Assembly (NCBI GenBank): GCA_022494885.1
Contig: JAGVSM010000922.1
Coordinates: 186,001 to 250,000 of the forward strand
DNA: 64,000 nucleotides
Origin: Micrasema longulum
Taxonomy: Eukaryota > Arthropoda > Insecta > Trichoptera > Brachycentridae
Direction of reading: 5' to 3'
Shown: positions 21,800 through 31,984 of the stretch, piece by piece
Layout of the letters: the number at the start of each line of letters is the position of its first letter
Numbering within the stretch: position 1 is the stretch's first letter
Notes under the pieces: model-generated
What the model saw: only the letters and a program-made list of their open reading frames with translations
Told to the model about the DNA's origin: nothing
The model's database searches: none
Translations under genes and position numbers: made by a program

Positions 21800-22320
21800 A
21801 CTTCTTGTTTCACACGAGGACTATACAATAGACAGGGCAATAACATCCTGTCCCAGATCCGTGAACCGCCTTGACTTTACACGGGATAGGATAATGGGAC
21901 AGTACAATAATTTGAACGTAGTTCAAACGCGGAACGCTGAGAAAATGAATACACGACGACAAGCGAGTTCGCGAAAATATCGATTTCTTATAAATCAATA
22001 TGTATTGGAATTAGAAAACCAGCTAAATTATAAGAAAATGCTTTTTTTCTGTTAAAATTCTCGGCGGAAAAAAATCACAGCAGCAACACGCACGTACTGG
22101 GTTAGTATAAATTGGCCTAATGTCATGTCCGTGCGCGTTCACATGAAGACAATAGTAGAAGTAGTCCGTTGGCTTACAGAGATAGCCTGCCCGTCTCAAG
22201 AAAAATGTCCCGGCCCACTGTTTTATCTTGTAATTTATTTATTTTTTCTCACGAGAACAACAGGTATGACTCTGGGACGGGAAAAAATTGTCGTGTCCTC
22301 GTGTGAACGCCACTTAATAT
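21800..22320. mobile_element. candidate TIR element with degenerate inverted ends
   Basis: TTTCACACGAGGAC near 21808 and TCCTGTCCCAGAT near 21848 reappear, inverted, as GTCCTCGTGTGAACG (22297-22311) and GACTCTGGGACGGG (22268-22281). The arms are about 60-70 bp with several changes and enclose about 400 bp. Small frames inside (103 and 67 codons) show no transposase motif. It is probably a MITE-like element; the class is unknown. Confidence 0.5.
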
Positions 22321-22384
22321 TCGTTTAGTCTAAATGGCAAAGTTCAATGCTCTGAAAACAGCTGTTCTGATCTAAATACATCAC

Positions 22385-22485
22385 ACATATCATCATCATA
22401 ATCACAATTTGCTCTGCACCGGATGGTGCATAGGGCATTGTATTGATGCAATAAATGCAGCGTATATCGGTCATCCGTTTTATTT
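22385..22485 (-). repeat. SINE family B, 3' body fragment
   Basis: CATCATCATAATCACAATTT, CTGCACCGGATGGTGCATAG, GGCATTGTATTG and ATGCAGCGTATATCGGTCAT align with the other reversed family B bodies at 20700 and 29448. Confidence 0.7.
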
Positions 22486-22689
22486 TTTTAACCTCCTCTT
22501 AAACAATAGAAGTAGATGATTGATTGTGTAATAATTTACACACTAATATCAGGGACGGCCATTTTTCATTTACATTTAAATCGAGATTGAAATTTAACCA
22601 CCTAAAAATTTGAGTTTTTCCTTTCTTTTCCATCTCCTCACCTTACTTCATAGTATGGTGTACATTTTAAGTTTAATTTTCTTTCAAAT

Positions 22690-23140
22690 TTTGTAATGAA
22701 CTGTCAGTGGGGTCGAAGTGAGTCACATCTTGCTGGAGGATGTTATTCTATCAAATGCTGCGAACGCCCAATTGCATTCCACCGGCATCACTACTGACTA
22801 GTCCAACTCGTTAGGGTCCACGTCGCGAACCCTGGGCAATGGGATCACACATAAAACGGTGTGATCACAGCAGATAACGAGAGGATGAAAGGCGAGTTTT
22901 TGGCGCCTCAAAACCAAAACCAATCAGCTAAGGGAATGTAACCCCGACAGAAAATCTACCAGGGAAGGCAACGGGAAACCACTCTGGTCATATTTTCCCA
23001 GGAATCACTACGGCAAGTACATCAATAAGCAGTCGTTCTAGCGGCTAAATGTAAAATTGGCACATGACAAATACATATGCTTTCGCTGTAGTGATCGCCA
23101 ACGTCGAGAAAATCCGACCAGACACTCGAAGAAGAAGATA
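22690..23140 (+). repeat. unclassified element-like block of higher G+C
   Basis: This 450-bp block is nearly balanced in base composition within AT-rich DNA. It contains GGTCCACGTCGCGAACCC, AAAACGGTGTGATCACAGC and GGAAGGCAACGGGAAACCAC, and ends in a purine-rich CGAAGAAGAAG. The style resembles UTR sequence of non-LTR elements, but no RT motif is visible and no second copy exists in the window. Strand is a guess from the A-rich end. Confidence 0.35.
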
Positions 23141-24679
23141 AAATTATTGTATTTTGTATTGATTCGTAGTGTATAATAAAGTCCGGTACATGTAAATAAT
23201 ACTTAATTTTATATAACTTTAAAGCGATGAGTTTAGTTTTTTATATTCAACAGAAAATGTGGTACAATATTTATTGCCAGCTGTTCAATTTAATTTAATT
23301 TAAATTCAAATACAATCATTGACTCAAAAAAATTTTTGTCAGGTTAAGACTCCACAAGAACGTTTGCAAGCAGGTACTAGCAAAAAATATTCAGTAAATG
23401 TCAATTAATTCATTTAGCTTTTATTTGTTCGGGTGCTATTTATCACGATGATAGTAAAAGCTTCGGAATTTCATTACAATAAATGCAAGTAATTATTCTC
23501 GTAATGACATTCAACATCTCCGCTCCATAAATCAACCTTCCTTACATTAATAATCCACGGACATTATCAGCTTTGGGAGTGAAATGAGATTCGCTAAAAA
23601 TCCCTTTTTTATTCCAATCTCGAATTTTCTTCCCAGAAGTGGCGGGAAATGACTTTCATGCAACGATTAAAAGCTCCCATTTTCATTCTATGACTGAAGC
23701 GAGCTTAATGAAGCGAATATGCGAGGGGGTAAAATATAATATTTTAACACCAGAAAAGCTAACACCGAATCAATTTATACCCCCTTTTGATTTTTATCAT
23801 TTAATTTAAGATTTCTTAATCGATCTATGAATAAATATTTAAACGTGATATCTCCAAACGAGAGCTTTGTTATTTGAAATTGAGGAATTTAATATTTCTT
23901 TATGAGAGCCTTTGATGAGATGAGATGTTTTAAATTTTTGCTTCGATAAAAAGAAATGACTGAGGAATGAAATGAACTTTAAAAAGTCGAATAAATTGGC
24001 GGAGTTAAGAGAGAACTGTTTTTTTCTGGGAAGAAATATCTCTTTTTAAGTGACCAATTTATTTTTATACAGCCATATTTTATTACCTATGTAAAATATT
24101 TATAACTGATTTATATCTTATTAGATTACAATGAAAAATATTTTTATGTATTTGATATTAAATTCGATATGGTTTGTCCTAATGACGATGTCAAAATACT
24201 CAATCAAATCTACGACATTATTTACTTTTTTCCACATTTTGAAACCCCTTTAAATATAGTTGGAAAAAATTAACCAAAAAAACTGACGTTTTAAAAAAAT
24301 TAAATTTAAATGGAAATTTATATTACGGTGAAAGTCTTGCGATAAAAAAATCATTTGAATGACTTTTTAAATGTTATATATTGGTTTTAACATTAGTGGT
24401 GGGCGTTTTATTTTTTAAATTTCAAAATGAGCTCAAAAAATAAAACAAAGAAGTTCAAGTTACACTATATTCAAAATATTTTTTTATTTATTTATACATG
24501 CAAATATACATAAAACTAAAAAAAAATAACGTATGCCTATTTGCTTTTAGGCGAAATGTTTATTTTTTCGGAAACCCTCGCGTCTTGGGTTTAAACAACA
24601 TCTTAACAACATAGCAAAAATATATGCGATATTTTTATTTTTATTAACCGTTTTTCTATTTTCGACATATTCAACACAA
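23141..24679. other. apparently single-copy non-coding DNA
   Basis: No family seen elsewhere in the window occurs here. The segment 23440-23750 has a more even base mix (for example GAAGTGGCGGGAAATGAC at 23636) without an open frame and could be conserved regulatory DNA, but nothing in the sequence proves it. Confidence 0.35.
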
Positions 24680-25060
24680 TAATTTGTTGCAACAGAAAGG
24701 AAAAACATTTTTGAGAAGGGAATTTGGAAGGTCAGGTATTTACAGGGCTCATAACCTGCCGTTGGTTGGTTTTAGTAGCCACTTTACACACTGAAAAATT
24801 CACCACTATGCCTTTGTTTACACACCCACATTTCCTCAACTCTTCCATCTGTTGACTTTTGTGAATAAAAAGAGCTGAAACCATTATCATGTAGGTGTCA
24901 ATTTAATAATTAAATAAACTTATTTTACCTACTACGCAACGCCTAAAAACCAATTTTCAATTTATATAACTACTTCATACACCAGTTAGTTAAATCAACA
25001 ATGTTTTGAGTATGTCCAAATGGAAATCCAGCCTGTCTACAAACATTTAAGCATACTTTT
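24680..25060 (+). mobile_element. TIR family E element, nearly full body
   Basis: Key blocks are TTGTTGCAACAGA, ATTTACAGGGCTCATAACCT, GCCACTTTACACACTG, AAAAAGAGCTGAAACC and ACTACGCAACGCCTAAAA. The right end ATCAACAATGTTTTGAGTAT, GTCCAAATGG, AATCCAGCCTGTCTACAAAC is a self-complementary terminus. Other copies are at 37680, 42950, 50170 (reversed) and 55450. No transposase frame is present, so it is non-autonomous. Confidence 0.7.
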
Positions 25061-25324
25061 ATGTTCCTTACTATCTCACCAAAAGTTAAAATCTGCTATT
25101 TATCAAATCTTCTAGGAGCAACTTTTGTTTTTATGCCCCAATGTCCAGAATGTGTAGATTAGTCAATTCATCACAAAACTTGTAATTCTTTGAGATAGAT
25201 CTTCCGTCTTTTCGTAGATCTCTTTGCCACTAAAACAGTGTGAGATGAAGATGGATTGGCATGGTTTAGCTTGATGTTTTGTCTGTTTATCGTGTTTATG
25301 AATATATTGTTTACCACTATTTTA

Positions 25325-25420
25325 CTGCCCTTGTTTGTTTTTGCTACATAGTTTTATGTTACTAGTTTTAAAGATATACAAGCTTCTTTATCAAGATTAT
25401 CAGTATCAATCAATTAAGTA
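25325..25420 (-). repeat. PLE terminal fragment with eroded hammerhead-like motif
   Basis: The minus strand reads CTTGATAAAGA, GCTTGTATATCTTTAAAAC and ACTAGT (25361-25366). It parallels 7240-7290. The GAAA box has become AAAA and the first box is damaged; the ACTAGT palindrome is intact. Confidence 0.4.
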
Positions 25421-25534
25421 TACCTTGGAAAAAAAAGTTTGTATAGATTGAAACAGGTCTCTTAAAAAAATAAAAATATGTGTTTAAAAACAAAGTTGTT
25501 TTATTAATTTTATCATGAATATCAAATTCCAAAT

Positions 25535-26720
25535 ATGAAATGTATTTGTAAATCGTTGGACAAAGTAGATTCAATTAAATATTTGAGAGTTTATATAGAT
25601 GGGAATTCAAAATGGACTAATCAAATTGAACATATTAAAAATAAATTGAAAGAGCAAATTTACTTTTTTAAAACTACAAGAAATATAATTAGCCTAAAAG
25701 AACTTGTAAAAATACATAACGCCATAACTCAATCAGTTTTGGAATATGGAATAATTGGATGGGGTTATGCAAATGACACACTGATCAAAAAAATAATAAT
25801 TGCGCAAAAAACTTTGATGAAAAATTATCTCAGTGAGAGTGAGTCCCAATCAGAACAAGTTCCCTTGGTTTATTCAAAAATCTTAATGTAAAATCTATAA
25901 AACAATTTTATGTAAAAACTCTGTTACTATACGCACATAAGCATTATTCTCTACCTTTCGTTACAAATACAAGAGTTTCTAGATACTCCACCCTGATGGT
26001 GCAAAAAAAACTTATACAACCTCCGGTCAAAGAGGATTGGCCTACTACTCGTCTAAAGTGTACAATCTACTTCCATTATCCATAAAGATAATTGGAAAGT
26101 ACTCACAGTATAAAATTGCTATTAAGAAATGGATAGTGGAGGTGGGTTGCGCACGGGTCGATGAGTGGATCAAGCTAAATAGGTAAAATGTGTGTACTGT
26201 TTATCAAATTTGGTCTATTGGTCTTTATAAATTGGTTATGTTTTTTATGATTATTTTAGTTTATATTGTTAATGATAATTAGGTGATTTAGATTCATTAA
26301 GTTTTTTTTTATATTATTATAATGTGAACTTTGTTAAATAACTAATTTAATGCATGTTTTACATTTTGTAAAATGTTTCCCTCTGCACGGGACACCCCAG
26401 TGAGGGAAAAAAAAGATTACAAACAATGTCAAAGTATAAAATAAATATGAATTTTTAAAAAATAGCCTAAAAGTTAAATTATTTAATTCTTCAAATATAA
26501 AATTTTAAATAAATTACTATTCCTGTACATAAATACCTTGTTTTTAAAACTGTCTGAATATTTGTTAAACATCTTCCTTTTTTTAAGTTAGTCTTCTTTG
26601 TTTATTCTCAAATATAATTTTTAAAAAGTATATTGTTAAGTGTCCTCGGCACGGGAAACCCCAGTGAGGTCACATTATTTTTATTATTAATTATAATTTG
26701 TAAGCAAAAAATATGAATAA
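25535..26720 (+). pseudogene. LINE family G: RT C-terminal half and 3' UTR
   Basis: The 118-codon frame 25535-25891 has VDSIKYLRVYIDGNSKW, QIEHIKNKLKEQIYFFK, LVKIHNAITQSVLEYGIIGW. That is the IKYLGVxID-xxxxW-HI box, then the L-I-AL-QS-LEYGI-GWG box, typical of the RT thumb region in Jockey/CR1-like LINEs. After a frame break, 26020-26180 encodes GQRGLAYYSSKVYNLLPLSI and a tail ending WIVEVGCARVDEWI. The 3' UTR carries GCACGGGACACCCCAGTGAG at 26378 and a second version, GCACGGGAAACCCCAGTGAG, at 26649, followed by an AT microsatellite (26729-26746). The catalytic domain is missing. Confidence 0.85.
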
Positions 26721-27174
26721 ATAAAATTTATATATATATATATATAAACCTTGTACATTATAAGCAAGGTAAGTAATAATGCAATTTGAATATAACAAAA
26801 ACAATAAACAGTGATTTAAATCTCACTTTAAAGATTCGTTTTGTATTATGACACTCTTGATATTCCCTTCGTACTTTTATTTCAAAGGCTTCGATCCATT
26901 TCACAGACCCGACTGCTTCTGCTGGGGTGTTCTTTCATATAATATTAGTTGAAACACTTATTCCCTTTGCATGTCCCCGGAGACTACTGCGAGTGTACAG
27001 AGTGAGAATCCGTAACACGAGTATAAAGTTTCGGGTCTTTTGAAATAATATTTCGCGTAACTTATTTATAGTACGGGCGATACATTCATCGCATCCCCAG
27101 AAGTACACTGTAATAAGTTTCAATTTGCCTTTTTCAGTTATGAATGAATGCAGTTTGTCCAATTTTTTTTAAAG

Positions 27175-27275
27175 AGTCCTGGTGCCGAGCATTATGTATG
27201 GGAGTGAGGTATGGAATTGGAAAAGAAGAATGAAAGTAGGGTTAATAACGCTGAATGCTGTCGAAATAATATAAT
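27175..27275 (+). pseudogene. LINE family F fragment
   Basis: VLVPSIMYGSEVWNWKRRMK followed by NAVE-like residues matches VLVPTLMYGSEAWSWKKRDE of the 56684-57277 copy. About 30 codons are left before the homology ends at a T-rich tract. Confidence 0.75.
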
Positions 27276-27324
27276 TCTGTTGTAGTTTTTTTTCTCTCTT
27301 TTTTTTATTTTTTTTATTTTATTT

Positions 27325-27395
27325 TTTTATTTAAATCTTAAAGTAGAGCACACATATCATACATATTGTTATGTGTGTTCTAATAATAACATTTT
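27325..27395 (-). repeat. retroposon 3' end with hairpin and A-rich tail, copy 1
   Basis: Nearly identical to 47437-47500. On the minus strand it reads AATGTTATTATTAGAACAC, then a hairpin (CACACATAACA ... TATGTGTG), CCCTATTTTAAGATTTAAAT in the other copy, and an A-rich tract. This layout (hairpin, then A tail) is typical of the end of a SINE or LINE. Confidence 0.65.
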
Positions 27396-27424
27396 TTTTT
27401 TAATATTTCATTTATTACTTATTT

Positions 27425-27690
27425 ATTTATTTGTTGGCGGACTTATGCAGTCCATTCCAACAATGGTTAATACAATTTCTTATAATACATACAGGTACTA
27501 ATTTAATAAAATACAACTAAATAAAATTAAAGCAAGGAAAAAAAAATACCATCTCAAGACAAGATCCGGTCTATCTTAGTGATTTTTCGAATCTATAAAG
27601 ACTTACACAAAAAAAGTCAGATCTTCCTCGAGTTTATAATACGACACAATTGGGAAATTAGTTCATACAAGCCATATTTTAAACCAATAT
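27425..27690 (-). pseudogene. LINE family P extreme 3' end, copy 1
   Basis: It aligns with 51880-52200: GGACTTATGCAGTCCATT/GGACTAAGTAAGTCCATT, ATCTTAGTGATT, TCTATAAAGACTT/TCTAGAAAGACTT, AGATCTTCCTCGAGTTTA/AGATCTTTTCTCGAGTTTA. The minus-strand frame near the right side (YGLYELISQLCRIINSRKI) resembles a LINE C-terminus. It is directly adjacent to the PLE at 27715. Confidence 0.6.
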
Positions 27691-27714
27691 ATCTGGTTTT
27701 AAATATTGCTTGAC

Positions 27715-28215
27715 AGAATGTTACTGACAGAATAGCCAAAGTGCTGAAGAAACATAATATAAGAACAACGTTTGGGACTGTAGGAAAAATAAAGAACCAC
27801 ACACATTGAGCCCAAAAGATAAGAATCTCTTGGAAACGGGACTGTTTATAAACTTGTTGCCAAGGAGGTGATAAAGTGTACAAAGTACAAACAGGGCGCA
27901 CAGCAAATAAAAGGATTGACGAACACAAAAGAGCGTGTAAACTTGGGCATCCTGACAAATCTGCAATAGCGGAACACTTCATAGACACCGGACATTTTTT
28001 CTCATTTGAACCGAAAATTTTGCATAAACCCAGTAATTACAGTGCATGAAAAATAAAAGAGGCAATTTAAATACACAGACACCCAAATAACATAAACAAA
28101 GACGACGGACTTAAATTAAACTCAACGTGGTTTCCAGCCCTTCATACTAAAAAAATGAATAGAAATGTGCCTACTGCCGACTGCGACACGGTACAAATTA
28201 CCAGTACTTAAACAC
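27715..28215 (+). pseudogene. Penelope-like element, C-terminal GIY-YIG endonuclease region
   Basis: One continuous frame from 27720 to 28208, interrupted by four stop codons, encodes DRIAKVLKKHNIRTTFGT, then GGDKVYKVQTGRTANKRIDE, HKRACKLGHPDKSAIAEHF, DTGHFFSFEPKILHK, KIKEAI and IHRHPNNINKDDGLKLNSTW with PALHTK. The order KV-x-Y-x-QTGR, H-R-A, S-AxAEHxxxTGH, (R/K)-I-x-EAI, I-x-RHPNN-N-x-DxG is the PLE GIY-YIG nuclease. The initial GIY is lost; the VY, the arginine of TGR, the metal-binding glutamate of KEAI and the NN motif remain. The RT part upstream is missing. It is a degraded copy whose enzyme cannot be made. Confidence 0.88.
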
Positions 28216-28240
28216 ACACTTTTTTCTACAAAACACTCAG

Positions 28241-28300
28241 TTTACCCCGAAGATGGCTCCTGCAATTGTAGCCCAAACGTCGGAACAAATCCAACACACA
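28241..28300 (+). repeat. PLE 3' end with hammerhead-like motif
   Basis: About 35 bp after the PLE frame, CCGAAGA (28247-28253; T to C in CTGAAGA) is followed by helix II GGCT/AGCC (28255-28258 and 28270-28273), CAAA for GAAA, a mini helix III ACGT and C at 28281. CC/GG can start helix I. Two core bases are changed, so it is probably inactive. Its place next to the PLE nuclease ties this motif type to Penelope-like elements in this genome. Confidence 0.6.
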
Positions 28301-29159
28301 CGGTATCACCCAAAGAAGAAACATTTTCATTTTATCTGGTTTTGTTTTTTTTTTTGTTCTTCTTAATACTGATTTTTTTTCAAAATATCAATAACAATGT
28401 AAATTTAAGTTCATTATTTTGTATTTTATTCTCATTTTAAGTGGTCAGGGTCAATGCTATGCAAGCTCCTGACATCACTGCAACCTGTGAGGATCTAATG
28501 TGATGGATCCTAGTAAATAGTTCTCGCTCTCCAAGTCCAGGTCTATAAAGGACCTGGCTACTTTGTGTAAAGCAAGAGTTTCCATTTAGCTAAATCTCCT
28601 CCTCCATGCCAAGATCCGAGAAGTATCGGAATATTTGGTAGATGGCGAGCTTTTAACATCCTCAGGTTTACCCAGTGGTCCTCCGACGATGAGGCTCTTT
28701 TTGTGACGTAAGACATCACACATATATCTAGAATTTTTGGAAAGGTTCATTCGAGCGAGGCGTTTTTTCAATCTGCAATGCCATGTAAGGGCTCTAAGGA
28801 TTACCCTCATTTGATTATTTTATATGGGTAAAATATTATGTCTGTAATATTTTATTAAAATATTCATTCAAATTAATGTCTTAGCACCCGATGACAAACA
28901 ATGATTTAATTGTTTATTGGGACAAATATTTAAAAAAATTAGGTTCTTCATTTTATAATGTATTTTGTCATTTATAATGTAATAAAATGTGAATTTTAAT
29001 GCATTTTCTAAGACGTTTGCCCTTGGCAGAGCAGTCGTAAGCAAATTGTCAGGAGAAAAGCACGTCGTCACAATCTGCCTCCATCCACTTCTATCTTCAG
29101 CACTTCTGGAGGCCTCCTGAAGAGGGCCGAAGTACCTGAGAACCTTTTTTTTTCTTCAT
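28301..29159. other. no gene recognised
   Basis: The block 28440-28810 is GC-richer than average; its minus-strand frame (74 codons, 28586-28810) is basic but shows no recognisable domain and no repeat partner in the window. I leave it unnamed. Confidence 0.4.
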
Positions 29160-29340
29160 AGATTGGTTTTTTTTTGCACCACAACAGGCCACAAGTCCCA
29201 ATAACCGTGGTGAATTACATCACAGAAAACCCAAGCTTGAGAAAAACCGCATTTAATTTTTGTGTTCTCACCGGGAATTGAATCCGGAACTTTCCGTTTG
29301 TGAGTCAAACGTCTTGACCACTACATCACGGAGGCCACCA
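29160..29340 (-). repeat. SINE family C, full length
   Basis: Reverse complement of a tRNA-derived unit: the head reads GGCCTCCGTGATGTAGTGG and, further on, TTCCGGATTCAATTCCCGG (B box with one change), and the body ends in GGCCTGTTGTGGTGCAAAAA. It matches 30511-30690 throughout. Confidence 0.85.
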
Positions 29341-29447
29341 TTATTATTTATTAAAGACTGTTTATTTTTTTTTTTTTAAATGGTTCTCATCTGAATACAT
29401 ATTTTACGTCTTTATTGGTCTTAATAACTAAACCTTAAAGGATTTCA

Positions 29448-29705
29448 TCATCATTCCCTTTTCCGCACCTAATGGTGCACAGGGCACTGCATTGGTATAC
29501 CAATCGCAGCGTATCTTTATCATCTTTGTTACATGAAGGTAAGGTGATCAATCGCACGCTTCAAGTACCATTCCAGGGCGATAAAATATTTTTAGTGTAA
29601 AAACACGTTTTCAAATAAATATTTTATATCAACCATGTCGGGAATCAAACCTGAGACCTGTTGCATAGTAGGCAAACGCGCTGACCATAACACCACGAGG
29701 CTTTA
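29448..29705 (-). repeat. SINE family B, full length
   Basis: Reverse complement of the 16685-16935 unit. The tRNA-like head lies at 29628-29703 (GCCTCGTGGTGTTATGG, GTCAGCGCGTTTGCCTAC and CTCAGGTTTGATTCCCGAC on the minus strand) and the body at 29455-29560. It ends with the (ATG)n tail at 29448. Families B and C lie tail-to-head within 110 bp here. Confidence 0.88.
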
Positions 29706-30164
29706 AGATCAAAAGAGGATTTAAAGGGTTTTAACAGTTAGTAAAGCTAGTAAAATGTCAGAAAACTGAATTTTAAAGTTGTTTTTTTCCAAATTTAGCC
29801 ATAAAGGTAACCCGGAGATATTATTGTTATATTTACGAGGATTAACAAATTTTACCAAGTCCGTTTTTGGTCTACTGCAAAATGGTAAATTTCGACATGC
29901 CACAGTGTACTTCGGGGGACGCAATGTGTACGCGAAGGGCGGGAGAAGGGAATCCTCGCTCTGCTTGTAGCGCAAACTAATGGATTATAATAATTTATGG
30001 CATCAAACTTTACTGCAGAGTTCTGCCAACAAAAGCGTAACTTAAAGGGAATGCAACATTGCTAATAAAGTACGGTTTTAAAATAATCTACAAAGCTAAA
30101 AGATAATATTTGATACCCTAGGTCCTTAATTGCGCCCTTATTTGAGCTTATTGTCTCAATTGAT
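29706..30164. other. no gene recognised
   Basis: Overlapping frames on both strands at 29721-29975 have no motif. No repeat partner was seen. Confidence 0.4.
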
Positions 30165-30508
30165 ACTTTCAAAAAAGCTAATATTTGTATAACTATTATC
30201 AAGGAGTGGTTAGATCGAAATCCCTCAGTTAGTTGTAATGAACCACTGTTTATTCCATTTTATAACTCAAAATCATCTTCTCCTTCTTCTTCCCTTAACG
30301 TTATGTTTTATAATAAATATTGTAATCTTGACATATGTAATAACTACGAAAAAATGAAATCTGAAAGGTGCATAAAATACCTGGGAGTAATCATTGACTG
30401 TCAACTTAAATGGACCAATCATCTCGAAATAATTGTTAATAAACTGAGATATTTCACCTATTTGTTCAAACGGCTAAGTATTTACGCCTATCTAAATACT
30501 GTTAAATT
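30165..30508 (+). pseudogene. LINE reverse transcriptase fragment, 5' part
   Basis: The translation gives SIDTFKKANICITIIKEWLD, then KSERCIKYLGVIIDCQLKW with TNHLEIIVNKLRYFTYLFKR and LSIYAYLNTVK. The IKEWL box, the CIKYLGVIID box and the K-L-Y-L-R-LS segment place it just downstream of the RT catalytic centre in a Jockey/CR1-like LINE. The frame is cut at 30511 by a SINE and resumes after 30690. Confidence 0.85.
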
Positions 30509-30510
30509 GG

Positions 30511-30690
30511 TGGCCTCCGTGGTGTAGTGGTCAAGACGCTTGACTCACAGAAGGAAGGTTACGGGTTCGATTCCCGGTGAAAATACAATAATTAAATGTG
30601 ATTTTTCTCAAGCCTGGGTGTTCTGTGATGTAATTTACCACTGTAATAAGGGCTCCTGGTCTGTTGTGGTGCAAAAATAAAATAAAATTT
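30511..30690 (+). repeat. SINE family C, full length, inserted into a LINE
   Basis: GGCCTCCGTGGTGTAGTGG carries a clear A box, and GGTTACGGGTTCGATTCCCGG a clear B box. The body CTCAAGCCTGGGTGTTCTGT and TCTGTTGTGGTGCAAAAATA is followed by an AAAT-rich tail. The LINE reading frame is continuous across the insertion when the SINE is removed. Although the head folds like a tRNA, the downstream body and multiple copies show it is a SINE and not a tRNA gene. Confidence 0.9.
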
Positions 30691-30755
30691 AAAAAAGGTA
30701 TATTATGCACTTGTACAGTCATCGCTTTCCTGTGGAATAATTTGAAGGAGGGTGA
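30691..30755 (+). pseudogene. LINE fragment, continuation after the SINE
   Basis: GTATATTATGCACTTGTACA and the next bases encode VYYALVQSSLSCGII, the A-L-V-QS-LxYGI box that normally follows the LNTVK segment seen at 30490-30508. This confirms a nested insertion. Confidence 0.8.
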
Positions 30756-30929
30756 GCTTATAACAACCATATTAAATACAAATAAATGGTAAATACATTA
30801 AGTTAATATATAACATATAAAAATGAAATAATGCTAACAATTAAAGCAACGTTTTATAACAAATGTATAGAAAGAGTGCAAAGAAAAATAAAAAGGAAAA
30901 AAATATGTTTATACATATTTTTATTTATT

Positions 30930-31095
30930 TCAGAAGTACCTGTTACAGTGGTGAGTACAGTACACAGAACAGACAGGCTTGAGGATAATGACTTTTTTTG
31001 TGTGTCAAACACAAAAAAATGGGATCTGGGAATCAAACCCGAATCTTTCCATTTGTTAGTCAAGTTTCTTAACCACTACATTACGAAGGGTGCCT
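30930..31095 (-). repeat. SINE family C, diverged copy
   Basis: ACAGTGGTGAGTACAGTACA, ACAGACAGGCTTGAGGATAA, GGGAATCAAACCCGAATCTT and TTAACCACTACATTACGAAG match the complement of the 30511 copy with many changes. The frames on both strands (88 and 69 codons) are by-products of it. Confidence 0.75.
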
Positions 31096-31436
31096 AGTAA
31101 AATAAATACCCAATAAAACATGACACATTTAAAAATAATAAATAATAATAAAGAAAAATATTTTCTGTGCATATAATTGAGAGAGAAAAAAACATCCAAG
31201 TAAAGCAAATGAAAACAATTATAAATAATGTGAAATAAATTAAAACATTGTCACGTAGAATAACTATATACTAGTCACTCTCTTTCATGAAATTTAAGAT
31301 GGGGGCCGCCTTGTAGGAACTAAACTTAATATGAAATAAATCACCAATGCCTTGGTACTTATTGTCACTTAATTGGTAGTTAATTCGTCGGTTAAATATA
31401 CAGTTTTTGTATGAAATATGACCATTAGGTACTCTA

Positions 31437-31525
31437 GACAAGTGTTTTTCATCTTGTGAGTCACGACCTCTAGGGGGGTTGCAAAGCCGTACTTGGGGGA
31501 TCGCGTCGCGGTCGCAAGCAAAACA
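31437..31525 (+). mobile_element. hAT-like transposon terminus, solitary
   Basis: AGTGTTTTTCATCTTGTGAG, TCACGACCTCTAGGGGGGTT and GGGGGATCGCGTCGCGGTCG resemble the well known CAGTGxTTCTCAACC...GGTCGCGACC ends of hAT elements. No matching opposite end or transposase frame was found downstream. Confidence 0.45.
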
Positions 31526-31984
31526 AAAATAAAAGCAAGGGTTTAAGATCCTACTCTAAAATAACAACATAATAATTTCAGTAATAAGGCTGTCCCTGTT
31601 TATTTACTAACAATTTGTCTAGTCTTGATTCTTGTTTTGAGAATAAAATAACAAAAAAAATTGTTTGGGAGTTTATTTCTCTTAATACAATAAAACACCC
31701 ATCTTTTTCCCGAAACTGTTATTAAGAACTGAAGTTTGTCTTCAGTTTCGTATATTCACCATCATTATCAAATCGTGAAAATAACAAAACATTGAAACAA
31801 AAGCTTTTATCGTTTACTTATTTCTCTCTCATATTTTAAATAGGCTTTTAAGAAAAAAAACTCTCAACTTCAGAACGATTTAAAATTTAAATTAATATTC
31901 ATTCAAGGAAAAATTTCTCGGTGGAACAATTTTTTGTCACATTTAATGCGTCGATAAATTTATGGAGGGGTTCTAGACCTGACG

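Noticed and set aside
21744..22055. 103-codon frame as a gene
   Set aside because: It overlaps a candidate TIR element arm, has no domain, and an opposite frame of similar quality exists.
27617..27988. 123-codon minus-strand frame and its overlapping 81-codon frame, rich in Cys and Leu
   Set aside because: They are antisense shadows of the PLE GIY-YIG region, whose plus-strand translation has strong motif agreement.
28165..28440. 91-codon frame with a hydrophobic C-terminus that could suggest a membrane protein
   Set aside because: The frame begins in the PLE 3' end and the hydrophobic part is a T-rich tract.
28586..28810. 74-codon basic minus-strand frame
   Set aside because: The composition is plausible, but I recognise no family, no splice context and no partner copy, so I do not call it.
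30511..30585. tRNA gene
   Set aside because: Good A and B boxes, but a SINE body and tail follow, other copies share the body, and the acceptor ends do not pair convincingly.
31720..31770. another hammerhead-like motif (CTGAAGA next to GAAAC on the minus strand)
   Set aside because: The boxes are in the wrong order and spacing for a hammerhead and no helix I or III can form.
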